Source: Mahella sp. (GTDB lineage: Bacteria > Bacillota > Clostridia > Mahellales > Mahellaceae). From it: a stretch of 64,000 nucleotides of DNA. The DNA lies in contig NZ_JAIHAU010000014.1 in the NCBI RefSeq assembly GCF_020054945.1, positions 1-64,000 on the forward strand. The letters are read 5' to 3'. A model generated the notes under the pieces. That model ran no database searches, was not told the origin of the DNA, and saw only the letters and a program-made list of their open reading frames with translations. The position numbers and the translations under genes were made by a program. This document shows, piece after piece, positions 17,397 to 26,852 of this stretch (position 1 is the first letter of the stretch; each line of letters opens with the position of its first letter).

Positions 17397-18935
17397 CTAT
17401 TGTATCCTCGGAAATAGCGCCGGACCTTTTTTGACCATTGTTCCGGGTTCTATAGCACCGAAATCATATAAACTCCGCCATGATGTGGTTGGGCCTTCGG
17501 CAAGTCCTATTTGTTCCCATATCATAGGCGATGTATTGGGCATATATGGTTGTATCATGACGGATATCATGCGTATGACCTCGGTCAGATTATAGAGCAC
17601 GGTGCCCAAACGGTCTTTTTGTGCTTCATCCCTGGCTAATACCCACGGCATGGTTTCATCTATATATTTATTGCTTCTAGCGACAAGCGTCCATATCTCT
17701 GACAAAGCGTTACTGAATTGGAGTTTATCCATCAGTTCCTCTATTTTCCTTGGGGTACTTAAAGCCATGGATTTTAAGCCGTCATCGATCGTTTGAGCGG
17801 TAGAGGGGGCAGGTAACACGCCATCGAAATATTTCTCCACCATGGCTACCGTACGGCTAACCAAGTTGCCTAGATCATTAGCCAAATCGGAATTTATACG
17901 ATTGACCAGCGCCTCGTTTGAAAAATTACCGTCTGCCCCAAATGGCACCTCGCGCAACAGGAAATAGCGCACAGCATCCACGCCGTACTGTTCGACCAAT
18001 TTGAGCGGGTCTATTACATTGCCTTTTGACTTGGACATCTTACCGCCATCCATGACCAGCCATCCGTGGCCAAATACCTGTTTTGGAAGCTCTATGCCCA
18101 AAGCCATCAATATGGCAGGCCATATTATAGTATGAAAGCGCACTATTTCCTTGCCTACCAAATGCACATCAGCCGGCCAGTATTTTCTAAATGCCTCGTC
18201 ATGGTCAGTGAATGCGCCTAGTGCTGTTATATAGTTGCTGAGAGCATCTATCCAAACGTATATCACGTGCTTAGGGTCGAAGGTCACCGGAATGCCCCAG
18301 CTGAAAGATGTACGCGATACGCACAAATCCTCCAATCCGGGACGCAGGAAATTATTCAACATCTCGTTCCGTCGCGATACAGGCTGTATAAAATCAGGAT
18401 GGGTTTCTATATACTCTATCAACCTGTCCTGGTACTTTGAGAGCTTAAAAAAGTAAGCCTCTTCGCGCACCTTTTCCACCGGTCTGCCGCAGTCCGGGCA
18501 TTTGCCGTTAACCAATTGCAATTCAGTCCAAAATGCCTCGCACGGCGTACAATACCAGCCCTCGTACTCGCCTTTATATATGTCTCCCTGCTCATAAAGG
18601 CGGTTAAATATAGTCTGCACTATCTTCATATGTTCCGGATCTGTGGTACGTATGAATTGGTCATACGATATATCCATCATTTTCCATAGATTTTTTATCC
18701 ATGCCACTATATCATCCACATACTGCTGCGGCGTCACGTTATGCTGCCTGGCTACTCTCTCTATCTTCTCGCCATGCTCGTCGGTGCCGGTCAGAAACCA
18801 TACATCATAACCGGTCATCCGCTTAAAACGCGCCATAGCGTCGGCCGCCACCGTAGTATAGGAATGCCCTATATGCAGTTTATCGCTCGGATAATATATA
18901 GGTGTAGTTATATAATAGGTTTTACCCTTCGCCAT
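17397..18935 (-). CDS. metG: Methionyl-tRNA synthetase
   Basis: Class I synthetase charging tRNA-Met. HIGH motif in KLHIGHSYTT, zinc knuckle CTPCE with CPDCG, and the KMSKS loop GGKMSKSKGN. 512 residues from the ATG at 18935, which has GGAGC before it; the frame extends back 18 codons without support. It ends at LFPRIQ, so the C-terminal EMAP/Trbp111-like tRNA-binding domain found in many longer MetRS (about 630-660 residues) is absent. Own promoter upstream. Confidence 0.95.
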   Translation of the reverse strand: MAKGKTYYITTPIYYPSDKLHIGHSYTTVAADAMARFKRMTGYDVWFLTGTDEHGEKIERVARQHNVTPQQYVDDIVAWIKNLWKMMDISYDQFIRTTDPEHMKIVQTIFNRLYEQGDIYKGEYEGWYCTPCEAFWTELQLVNGKCPDCGRPVEKVREEAYFFKLSKYQDRLIEYIETHPDFIQPVSRRNEMLNNFLRPGLEDLCVSRTSFSWGIPVTFDPKHVIYVWIDALSNYITALGAFTDHDEAFRKYWPADVHLVGKEIVRFHTIIWPAILMALGIELPKQVFGHGWLVMDGGKMSKSKGNVIDPLKLVEQYGVDAVRYFLLREVPFGADGNFSNEALVNRINSDLANDLGNLVSRTVAMVEKYFDGVLPAPSTAQTIDDGLKSMALSTPRKIEELMDKLQFSNALSEIWTLVARSNKYIDETMPWVLARDEAQKDRLGTVLYNLTEVIRMISVMIQPYMPNTSPMIWEQIGLAEGPTTSWRSLYDFGAIEPGTMVKKGPALFPRIQ

Positions 18936-18977
18936 ATTTAGCTCCTTTCGGAATAAACAAATTAAACTATTATCAGT

Positions 18978-19006
18978 AGTATACCCCATTCCGTTGTTTT
19001 TGGCAA
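18978..19006 (-). promoter_or_regulatory. metG promoter
   Basis: Minus-strand TTGCCA (19006-19001), 17-nt spacer, TATACT (18983-18978), about 43 nt before the metG ATG. The leader is short, with no sign of a T-box. Confidence 0.65.
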
Positions 19007-19031
19007 TTAGGGCATCGTGAAACAGAGCTTT

Positions 19032-20204
19032 TTATTTTGCTGCCACGCCGGTTTTTCTGGCGGATTCGGCCACTGCTTTGGCCACGTTTGCGCTTACTTC
19101 TTTATTGAAAGCATAGGGTATTATGAAATCTTCGCTTAGCTCTTCAGCTTTTACCGAGCCGGCTATGGCATAAGCCGCCGCTATCTTCATCTCATCGTTT
19201 ATCCGGCGCGCTCTTACATCTAATGCTCCACGGAATATACCGGGAAAGGCCAACACATTGTTTATCTGATTGGGAAAATCCGAACGGCCAGTACCCACTA
19301 TTCTTGCTCCGGCGCTCTTGGCCTCATCAGGGAATATCTCGGGCACAGGGTTTGCCATGGCAAATACCATCGGCTCGGGCGCCATGGTACGCACCATATC
19401 TGCCGTAAGCACACCGGGCGACGATACGCCTATGAACACATCAGCGCCTTTTATAACATCGGCAAGCTTCCCTTTTTTCTTGTCCAAATTGGTTATAGCA
19501 GCCATTTGCCGTTTTATGTCATTAAGTCCATCTCTTCCTTCATATATAGCCCCTTGCCTATCGCATAGCACTACATCCTTTAAGCCCATCTTCATAAGCA
19601 ATTTGGCTATGGCTACGCCAGCCGCCCCTGCACCATTGATGACCACGTTCAGATTATCCATGACCTTGCCCGTAAGCTTCAGGGCATTTATCATAGCTGC
19701 CAGCACAACTACTGCGGTGCCATGTTGGTCATCGTGGAATACCGGTATGTCCAGCTCCGCTTTTAAGCGTTGCTCTATCTCAAAACACCTGGGTGCCGAT
19801 ATGTCTTCAAGGTTTATGCCTCCAAATGCCGGCGATATCAGCTTTACGGCCTTCACGATCTCTTCCACGTCTTTGGTAGCAAGACATATGGGAAATGCAT
19901 CTACATTACCAAATGCCTTAAACAGTACGGCTTTGCCCTCCATAACAGGAAGGCCGGCTTCAGGGCCTATATCGCCCAATCCCAATACAGCGGTGCCATC
20001 TGTTACCACCGCTATAGTATTGCCTTTAATTGTATACTCATAAACATCATCGCGGTTTTCATGTATCCTCCTGCATGGTTCCGCCACCCCCGGCGTATAC
20101 GCAAGGCTTAAATCATAAGCGGATTCCACCTTTACCTTGGATGTTATCTCGAGTTTCCCTTTATGCTCTTTATGTAATTTTAATGCTTCTTCTTGTATAT
20201 TCAT
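19032..20204 (-). CDS. NAD(P)-dependent malic enzyme
   Basis: Oxidatively decarboxylates malate to pyruvate in the cytosol. 390 residues, the short bacterial form without a phosphotransacetylase domain. Motifs: LAYTPGVAEPC, VTDGTAVLGLGDIG, VFHDDQHGTA (metal and substrate binding) and the Rossmann motif INGAGAAG, later FAMANPVPEI. Flanked by metG downstream and a palindromic stem-loop upstream; the gene appears monocistronic, with a likely TATAAT about 50 nt before the start. Confidence 0.93.
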   Translation of the reverse strand: MNIQEEALKLHKEHKGKLEITSKVKVESAYDLSLAYTPGVAEPCRRIHENRDDVYEYTIKGNTIAVVTDGTAVLGLGDIGPEAGLPVMEGKAVLFKAFGNVDAFPICLATKDVEEIVKAVKLISPAFGGINLEDISAPRCFEIEQRLKAELDIPVFHDDQHGTAVVVLAAMINALKLTGKVMDNLNVVINGAGAAGVAIAKLLMKMGLKDVVLCDRQGAIYEGRDGLNDIKRQMAAITNLDKKKGKLADVIKGADVFIGVSSPGVLTADMVRTMAPEPMVFAMANPVPEIFPDEAKSAGARIVGTGRSDFPNQINNVLAFPGIFRGALDVRARRINDEMKIAAAYAIAGSVKAEELSEDFIIPYAFNKEVSANVAKAVAESARKTGVAAK

Positions 20205-20284
20205 ATGCAGATATCCTTTCTACGATAGTTTTGCAAATACATGCCTGCGCTGATATTATAAATTCACCGCAATATATTTTAAAT

Positions 20285-20332
20285 ATGGAATAACGCCTAT
20301 AGAATTTTTTATTTTCTAAGGCGTTATTCCAT
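20285..20332. terminator. 14-bp perfect stem-loop, terminator-like
   Basis: ATGGAATAACGCCT (20285-20298) and AGGCGTTATTCCAT (20319-20332) form perfect arms around a 20-nt AT-rich loop. It lies 43 nt after the minus-strand PfpI gene. The T-tract beyond the stem is poor, so terminator is likely but not certain. Confidence 0.5.
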
Positions 20333-20374
20333 TAATCTCTTGATACAGCATGTCATTACAGATAGCTTTTCACT

Positions 20375-20893
20375 TTAATTGCTCAAAAACTCCACTATTG
20401 CTTTCATATACTGCGGTAAATCGGCCGGCGTACGTGACGTAATGAGGTTGCCGTCCACCACTACGGGTTGATCGATATATTTGGCGCCGGCATGGATAAC
20501 ATCATCTTTTATAGCCGACACACATGTCATTGTTCTGCCCTGCAAAATCTCAGCCGATGCAAGCACCCAGCCGGCATGGCATATAGCAGCCACTAATTTA
20601 CCGCTTCTATTCATCTGGCGCACAATATCAAGGGCTTCTCTATGCCTGCGTATGCCGTCCGGAGCCCAGCCGCCCGGTACCAACACCCCGTCAACTTGGT
20701 CGGCTTTTACATCGGCAAATGCTACTGTCGCCTCTACAGGATACCCATGTTTGCTCATCACTGTGCCCGGCTTGGCTGCAGCTACTACAACCTCAGCTCC
20801 GGCCTCCTGCAGCCTTATAACAGGATACCATAGCTCTAAATCTTCATAATCGTTGGCCGCAAGCATTACCAGTTTCTTTCCTTCCAAAGCCAT
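20375..20893 (-). CDS. DJ-1/PfpI family protein
   Basis: 172 residues of the PfpI/YfkM type. The nucleophile elbow is AICHAGW with the conserved Cys near residue 105 and its His neighbour, and LVPGGWAPD precedes it. Related proteins are stress-induced and have been described as deglycases, chaperones or proteases, so the exact activity is open. AAAGGAGCTGG precedes the ATG. Looks like a single-gene unit with TATAAT about 35 nt upstream. Confidence 0.88.
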   Translation of the reverse strand: MALEGKKLVMLAANDYEDLELWYPVIRLQEAGAEVVVAAAKPGTVMSKHGYPVEATVAFADVKADQVDGVLVPGGWAPDGIRRHREALDIVRQMNRSGKLVAAICHAGWVLASAEILQGRTMTCVSAIKDDVIHAGAKYIDQPVVVDGNLITSRTPADLPQYMKAIVEFLSN

Positions 20894-21059
20894 ATAAACC
20901 AGCTCCTTTTATATTGATTTTTATATATTATATCATATATCCAGCCTTCGTAATAGATACGGCCAATTTTGTATAAATACCCAAAGCTCTTTTCGTATAT
21001 ATAGCACGGCTTGCAGTCTTTAATTTTCGATTGCTGAATTAGCTGATGCAGGCTTTATA

Positions 21060-24050
21060 TTACTTGTGAGCGTTTTCGCATATTTTATACCCGCAACGGC
21101 TGCAGTGTCTATAGGATGGAGGGAAATCATCCATTCCTTTCGCTGATTCTATAGCTTTTACGGCGTCGATAAGGCGTCGGCGTGCCTCATCTATAGCTTC
21201 GGGGCTTATATCCACCTTATATGCGATATTGGACTCAAGGTAATATATGACAGCTTCGTCCACAACCAGCCCGAACACTTGCCGAGCGGCCATGGCATAT
21301 GCCGCAAGCTGCAGCATATATTCCGTCGATATGCTTTCTATATTATCAGCATGGACAAAGCCGGTCTTAAAGTCCACAATAGTAGCATGCCCATCCTTTA
21401 TGATCATTCGGTCTATTCGTCCCGCCAGTGCTATGTTTTCATCCAGCTTCATTATAAATGGCAGCTCTACCTTGACTTCATCGGCATCACAGCTAAAATA
21501 AGGGCCCTCCGCGTATGAAACCACCATATTCCTTATCCTCTCGCGGAGCTGGATGCTTGCATCCAGACCGTCCAACGCCTCGTCCACCAAAGCATCTATC
21601 TCATCGGCATGCTTTAATTTCTCACATATGCTGTGCACTATATCCCCTATCCGGACGGCGCTCATCCCTTCTGCATGGCCTATAACGCCGGTATCGGGTG
21701 CGGCAAACCATTCGGAATCGAGCTGCAGTACATATTCGTAGTAATACTGGCGCGGGCATTGCATGTATGTGATAAGCGGCGTAACCGGCCTGTACAGCAG
21801 CTCTGGTAGAGTACCTTTAGCTATCATATTCGTTTGAACAGCGCCATTGCGTTTTACAGGCATATCGGCACTATCCAAAGCAGCCGCTATTTCCGGCAAC
21901 GGATGATTATTCTGAGTCAGCGATATACCGCTGTCTTTCAGCCACTTCCACCACGATGGCTGCTTTTGTTTAGTCGTATCCACATCATCGCTGGACAGGA
22001 TGAGCCGGTCTTTGGCTCGCGTAAACGCGACATACATAAGGCGCATATGCTCTCGTTGCTGTTCCTGCGCCAGTTTATCCTTTATATCCTGCCATTTTGA
22101 ACCCTTGCTATCGCCGTCCGGCTTTATGCCTATGCCTTTATCAACATCGAAAATCATCGGTGAGCTATCGCTGCGGAATATCGATGACATATCCGGTATG
22201 ACTGCCACCGGAAATTCTAAACCTTTGGCCGAATGAACGGTCATTATGGAAACGGCATCATTGCCGTCGATCTCCAGCGGCGCTTCGCCTTCATCAAGCG
22301 CATCGGCCATGATCCTGATATGCATTAAGAATTCATCGATCAACACACCGCTATGGGCCGCTGACGTCACCATATCGCAGAATTTCCACACATTACTGAC
22401 CATGTGCGCACCACCCTGCCGCGATGCCAGACGTTTCTCATATCCGCTGTCATCCAGTATCAATTGGAGCATATCCGATATATTCATAGTATCGGACATG
22501 GCTCGCCACTTAGCCATATATTCGGCCGCACGGTTTATAGGCACGCGGTATGCATCTGGCAATCGGTCGGCATGATCCAGTGCATATGGTATACCGCCGC
22601 AACTTGCCATGGCCAGCAGCATCTCATCATTAATGTCGAAAAAAGCCTTTAGTGTGCCGACCAGCGCTATGATATCGGACGGATGCGCTATACTGGTTAG
22701 AATATTTATCATATCCTTTACTTCCTGGCAATCGTAAAAACCGCCGCCGCTTATCTCCTGATACGGTATATCATAACGCTCAAATGCATCTTCAAATGGT
22801 AAAAGGTGCGTCCGTTTTTGAAACAGCACAGCTATATCCCTGTACCGCGGCGCTCGAAATGTTCCGGAGGCATCGTCGTATATCACCGCTTCCCTGTGCT
22901 CCACCATATGCGCTATTCGTTGAGCCAATGCCTCGGCTTCAGCCTGTTTGCGGCTTTCCATCGAGCCTTCAACATCAACGGGCAGTATTTCCACCGATAT
23001 GTAGCCGTGATCCTTTCTTACAGGCTTAACCGCTTCGTAATGATCCATCAAACTATGAAACTGCCGGTTCACGAAATCTATTATACCGCCGCCGCTGCGG
23101 AAATTTTCAGCCATCGTCAATTTCCGGCCTCCGTTGGCAGAGATATCCTCAGCCATCTTATCGAACAGCTCCACTTGCGAGCCCCTGAAACGGTATATAG
23201 ATTGCTTGGCATCGCCTACGGTAAAAAGGCGGCATCCCTCATGGCCCGCTATGCTTGTAATCAATCTATATTGTATGTAGTTTATATCCTGACCCTCATC
23301 CACCATGAGAAATTTAAATCGATGATTATATAGATCCGCCATGGCAGGCATCTGCAAAAGCTCCACCGCTTTGCGCTGCATATCCTCATAATCGAGACTG
23401 TTGGCCGCACGTTTTCTTTCTGAATAGTTCTCTTCCGTCGCGGCCAATATATATATGACGGCTTCTGCATCTGGCTGTTCCATATCGGTCTTTTTCGCCG
23501 CTTCAGCTATCAAAAAACCGCAATCCCTTATCTGCTTATACAGGGCTTTTATATTTGCGCATAGCTTATCAAAGCCATAGCTCATTATAAGAGGGCGAAC
23601 ATCCGGAGCTCCGGTCGCCTCCAACGCCTCTACCACGGCTTTGGCTACGGCCTCGTCCAGCCATATATCAGCCTGTGCTGGCAGCACTACATCGAAAAAC
23701 GGGTCCACATTGGCTTCCACCGGATTTTCGCGCAATAATCTGCCGCAAAAGCTGTGTATAGTGGAAATATAAGCAGTGGTCAAACGCTCTTTTACATCCG
23801 ACCAATAATCTTTATCGCCGGACTTCATCTCGTCATCCGCTGCTTTGCGTATGCGCTCCGACATCTCAGCCGCTGCGCGTTCGGTAAATGTTATAGCCGC
23901 TATTTCATCTATATCGGCCAGTCTTTCCTTTAATATATATATGTATCTATCGACCAACACGCGGGTTTTGCCGGCGCCGGCACCGGCTGTCACGACAATA
24001 TCTTTATCCATCGTATATACGGCGGTTCGCTGGGCATCAGTATATTTCAT
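21060..24050 (-). CDS. addA: ATP-dependent helicase-nuclease subunit A (AddA-like)
   Basis: UvrD/RecB superfamily helicase with a C-terminal RecB-type nuclease, partner of AddB in double-strand break processing. Walker A GAGAGKT, motif II VDEGQD, ENFRSGGGI, VHSAKGLEFP and YVAFTRAKDRL are in order; the nuclease has GRIDRMI and VDFKTG. A Cys in MQCPRQYYYEY plus HCSRCGYKIC at the C-terminus could form a Fe-S staple, a feature usually described for AddB. About 996 residues, shorter than typical AddA (about 1200). I chose the ATG at 24050 (GGAG 7 nt before), 14 nt after the addB stop. Confidence 0.88.
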   Translation of the reverse strand: MKYTDAQRTAVYTMDKDIVVTAGAGAGKTRVLVDRYIYILKERLADIDEIAAITFTERAAAEMSERIRKAADDEMKSGDKDYWSDVKERLTTAYISTIHSFCGRLLRENPVEANVDPFFDVVLPAQADIWLDEAVAKAVVEALEATGAPDVRPLIMSYGFDKLCANIKALYKQIRDCGFLIAEAAKKTDMEQPDAEAVIYILAATEENYSERKRAANSLDYEDMQRKAVELLQMPAMADLYNHRFKFLMVDEGQDINYIQYRLITSIAGHEGCRLFTVGDAKQSIYRFRGSQVELFDKMAEDISANGGRKLTMAENFRSGGGIIDFVNRQFHSLMDHYEAVKPVRKDHGYISVEILPVDVEGSMESRKQAEAEALAQRIAHMVEHREAVIYDDASGTFRAPRYRDIAVLFQKRTHLLPFEDAFERYDIPYQEISGGGFYDCQEVKDMINILTSIAHPSDIIALVGTLKAFFDINDEMLLAMASCGGIPYALDHADRLPDAYRVPINRAAEYMAKWRAMSDTMNISDMLQLILDDSGYEKRLASRQGGAHMVSNVWKFCDMVTSAAHSGVLIDEFLMHIRIMADALDEGEAPLEIDGNDAVSIMTVHSAKGLEFPVAVIPDMSSIFRSDSSPMIFDVDKGIGIKPDGDSKGSKWQDIKDKLAQEQQREHMRLMYVAFTRAKDRLILSSDDVDTTKQKQPSWWKWLKDSGISLTQNNHPLPEIAAALDSADMPVKRNGAVQTNMIAKGTLPELLYRPVTPLITYMQCPRQYYYEYVLQLDSEWFAAPDTGVIGHAEGMSAVRIGDIVHSICEKLKHADEIDALVDEALDGLDASIQLRERIRNMVVSYAEGPYFSCDADEVKVELPFIMKLDENIALAGRIDRMIIKDGHATIVDFKTGFVHADNIESISTEYMLQLAAYAMAARQVFGLVVDEAVIYYLESNIAYKVDISPEAIDEARRRLIDAVKAIESAKGMDDFPPSYRHCSRCGYKICENAHK

Positions 24051-24064
24051 GCTCACACTCCAAT

Positions 24065-26629
24065 CTAAGCATTGCATATATTTGTAAAATCGCAAAATCC
24101 ACCGTTGTAAGCATCATATAGCGGGCATTTTTGGAGCTGTTTGGGATATAGGCCGCACATTATGGAATCGAAATTCTCAAAAAGCTTTTGCTCAAGCTGT
24201 TTCAACATATCATCCCATTCTTTATCGTCCAGCACGCCCTTTTTCTGCCTCGCCGTATTTATGCCGCTGCCTTTCTTCACCATCATGCCTTTTAATCCCG
24301 CTCCCTCTATCGAATAATAAGCCGCACCCGCGGGCGCATAGCCTTCATGTTCGAGCATTTTGCCGGCCGCCCATATATACACGGGCAATTGAAAATCCAT
24401 GCCGTCAGCTATATCATGTACATCCGGCGTGCTTTTGCCCTTTTTATAATCGTATATGATAAATCGGCCGTCTTGGGCCGTATCTATTCTATCTATTCGC
24501 CCTATAAGCCTTATGTCGTATAGGTCATCGCTCAATATAAGCGGCGGCGCGCCGTCCATGCCGAAGGCTTGTTCCAATCTATATGGTTTATAAGTGCCTT
24601 TATGCCTTTGCTCAAGCGCCAACTCGGCATCCAACCATGTTGCCAGCAAAGCCACCATTCGCTGTTTTTCCACATCGTAAAGCGTTTCCGTGGCATACTT
24701 CAACTTTATACCGGATGCATCGATATGCCCTATCGCTATATCGGCCAACCGTTGTACATATTGCTCACGCTTATCCGGCACAAGTCCGATGCCTACATAA
24801 TCTTGCATAAATTCTTTCAGCACCGCATGATATATACTGCCTATATCCAATGCCGAAGGCCTCGTTTTATCTTCTTCAGCGCTCAATCCCAACAGCCTGC
24901 CCATAAAAAACTTGTACGGGCACATTGCGTATTCGTTAAAAGCCGTAGCCGAGAATGAACTGTTTTGAAATTTGTTTTTTATATATACCTGCATATCGCC
25001 ACAAGCCGTATAGCCAACCGATTCGTTCGTCTCCTGCCGGATATCATCGTGCATATCCAGCATATCATTCACAGATACGTCGTATACAGGCATATCATGC
25101 AATAAAGCTTTTATATCCTCCACAAACGATGATATAAGCGCGGGCGTACCATCCGGCTTTACTTTGGGATATGTCATAAAAAGCATGCGTTGAGTTGCTT
25201 GTACGGCTAGGTTGAAGAAAATGCGCTCCTGTGCCAGCAGACTGCGCGATGTCGGCATAACTCCAGCCTTTAAGCGCTCATCGTTTTTTATAAACCAATC
25301 GGCTCGTATAGCCCTTGGAAACTCGCCTTCCACCATGCCTGCCATGAAAATCACAGGAAAGGTAAGCCCACGCACCGCACTGGGCATAAGCAGAGAAGGG
25401 CCCCTGTCGTAAGATATGCTGCCGCGATAAGCTGCACGCCCGCACATGTCGCGCAACGTGCCGCAAAACTCGTCCAAGCCTACAGCGTTTGTCATGCCGC
25501 TCCATTGTTGGGCTGACACCAGCGACTGCAGAATATATACAAACTGCTCATAGGCTTTCACATCGGCCGCCATCTGCTCTATCTCCCCTAAACGTCCGCG
25601 TTCTGCGATGGAAAACCGTAAGCCGGAGTTTTCCAGCGTGTCAATAAGCTTTTGCGCATAGCTATCAGGCGTATCATGCAGAGATAAATTCATTGCTTTA
25701 AGATTTAACTGCCTTAAATAAATACCGTCGCTTATAGCATCTATCGATACACTATCATCCCACAGACTATCCAACCAGCGCAGTATGCTCGAAATCATAG
25801 GGCTATCGAGCAAACTCGCGCTTTCACCGGGCGCAGCCAAGCCCTTTCGCCTAAAAGCCCATCCCATCGTTTCCCTATAAGCAGCCGCATCGCGCACAAC
25901 TATGCATATATCCGAAGGTTTATACCCCGCCATTAGAAGCTCTTTTGCCTTATCGGCTATCCACAAACACTCGGTGCGCCTGTCCCATGCACCGGTCATG
26001 CTTATATTCAACGCCTTTATATGCGCCACATGATCATCTTGGCGCACAATACCGTCCACCACTTTGCACGGAATATGCTTTTTTACAGCGTCTATAATGC
26101 GCTGCTGAAGCGGTGTGGCATCGAAAAAATACATAAATGCCATTTCGTTTACGCTGCATAAAAAAGTCGGCAGCCCCTTCGATAAGGTTTGCTCTGCCAA
26201 TATATATCTATCCTCTTTGTCATACAGCAGGTTTTTGCGCAATATTTCTTCATAACTGTCGTATATATGGTACATATCGGCAGCCCGGGCAGCGTCGCCG
26301 ACCGGCCACAAGCTTTTGAACCGGTCTGGCGTTATACCGGCCATTTTAAGCTCGCCTATATCCTCGGCAACCGTCCATACATAACCCGGCAAAATCTGCT
26401 TAAAATAAGACAAATTTTCTTTGCGCATAATAGCATCCACTATAGAGCGCCTATACATATCATCTATGTGCGTCATATGATTTACCCGCGGCATACACCG
26501 GTCAACAAGATCATCGAACGTCATAGCGTTTACCACAGCAAACCCTGCAGTGCTTTCTCTAATACACTTGTCCCTGTACTGTCTGACCAAATGGCGCGTC
26601 GGAAATATGATAAATGTATCGCTATCCAT
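24065..26629 (-). CDS. addB: AddB-like helicase-nuclease subunit B
   Basis: 854-residue partner of AddA. The C-terminal PD-(D/E)XK nuclease has GRIDRIDT and IIYDYKKGK, with an iron-sulfur staple made of Cys in AMCPYKFF and the C-terminal CPLYDAYNGGFCDFTNIC cysteines. The N-terminus lacks a recognisable Walker A, so this subunit probably does not hydrolyse ATP itself, and it is well below the usual 1100-1150 residues. AAAGGAGA precedes the ATG; a TATAAT lies about 35 nt upstream. The pair initiates recombination at broken ends. Confidence 0.82.
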   Translation of the reverse strand: MDSDTFIIFPTRHLVRQYRDKCIRESTAGFAVVNAMTFDDLVDRCMPRVNHMTHIDDMYRRSIVDAIMRKENLSYFKQILPGYVWTVAEDIGELKMAGITPDRFKSLWPVGDAARAADMYHIYDSYEEILRKNLLYDKEDRYILAEQTLSKGLPTFLCSVNEMAFMYFFDATPLQQRIIDAVKKHIPCKVVDGIVRQDDHVAHIKALNISMTGAWDRRTECLWIADKAKELLMAGYKPSDICIVVRDAAAYRETMGWAFRRKGLAAPGESASLLDSPMISSILRWLDSLWDDSVSIDAISDGIYLRQLNLKAMNLSLHDTPDSYAQKLIDTLENSGLRFSIAERGRLGEIEQMAADVKAYEQFVYILQSLVSAQQWSGMTNAVGLDEFCGTLRDMCGRAAYRGSISYDRGPSLLMPSAVRGLTFPVIFMAGMVEGEFPRAIRADWFIKNDERLKAGVMPTSRSLLAQERIFFNLAVQATQRMLFMTYPKVKPDGTPALISSFVEDIKALLHDMPVYDVSVNDMLDMHDDIRQETNESVGYTACGDMQVYIKNKFQNSSFSATAFNEYAMCPYKFFMGRLLGLSAEEDKTRPSALDIGSIYHAVLKEFMQDYVGIGLVPDKREQYVQRLADIAIGHIDASGIKLKYATETLYDVEKQRMVALLATWLDAELALEQRHKGTYKPYRLEQAFGMDGAPPLILSDDLYDIRLIGRIDRIDTAQDGRFIIYDYKKGKSTPDVHDIADGMDFQLPVYIWAAGKMLEHEGYAPAGAAYYSIEGAGLKGMMVKKGSGINTARQKKGVLDDKEWDDMLKQLEQKLFENFDSIMCGLYPKQLQKCPLYDAYNGGFCDFTNICNA

Positions 26630-26731
26630 ATGTATCTCCTTTGAGAAACTTTATCTTTATACCATTATATCACATAGGTGCTGTGTTGACGGTTGCGATT
26701 TTTGTTTTGTAGAATAGAAAATGTGATTACA

Positions 26732-26761
26732 TTGATAACATTATTTATTATCAATTGATAA
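26732..26761 (+). promoter_or_regulatory. Possible metalloregulator operator upstream of the cation transporter
   Basis: Three heptads in alternating orientation: TTGATAA (26732-26738), TTATCAA (26748-26754), TTGATAA (26755-26761), the last two abutting as a 14-bp palindrome. GATAA/TTATC repeats are reminiscent of Fur-family boxes. They lie 20-50 nt before the promoter -35 of a cation-diffusion gene. Confidence 0.35.
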
Positions 26762-26780
26762 ATATCATCGTTTATTATTG

Positions 26781-26809
26781 TTGCATTTTCATTATTATTA
26801 TAGTATAAT
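26781..26809 (+). promoter_or_regulatory. Promoter of the cation-diffusion facilitator gene
   Basis: TTGCAT (26781-26786), 17-nt spacer, TATAAT (26804-26809), with AAGAAGG at 26836-26842 serving as ribosome site. Confidence 0.65.
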
Positions 26810-26852
26810 TAGCAAGTTATTATATTTCAATTGATAAGAAGGTCAATTTTTG

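Noticed and set aside
18936-19030. T-box or SAM-type riboswitch before metG
   Set aside because: The promoter is only about 43 nt from the start codon, leaving no room for such a leader.
21060-24050. RecB/Cas4-like nuclease suggesting a defence system
   Set aside because: The full helicase plus nuclease order and adjacent addB make it housekeeping AddAB; no cas or restriction genes are near.
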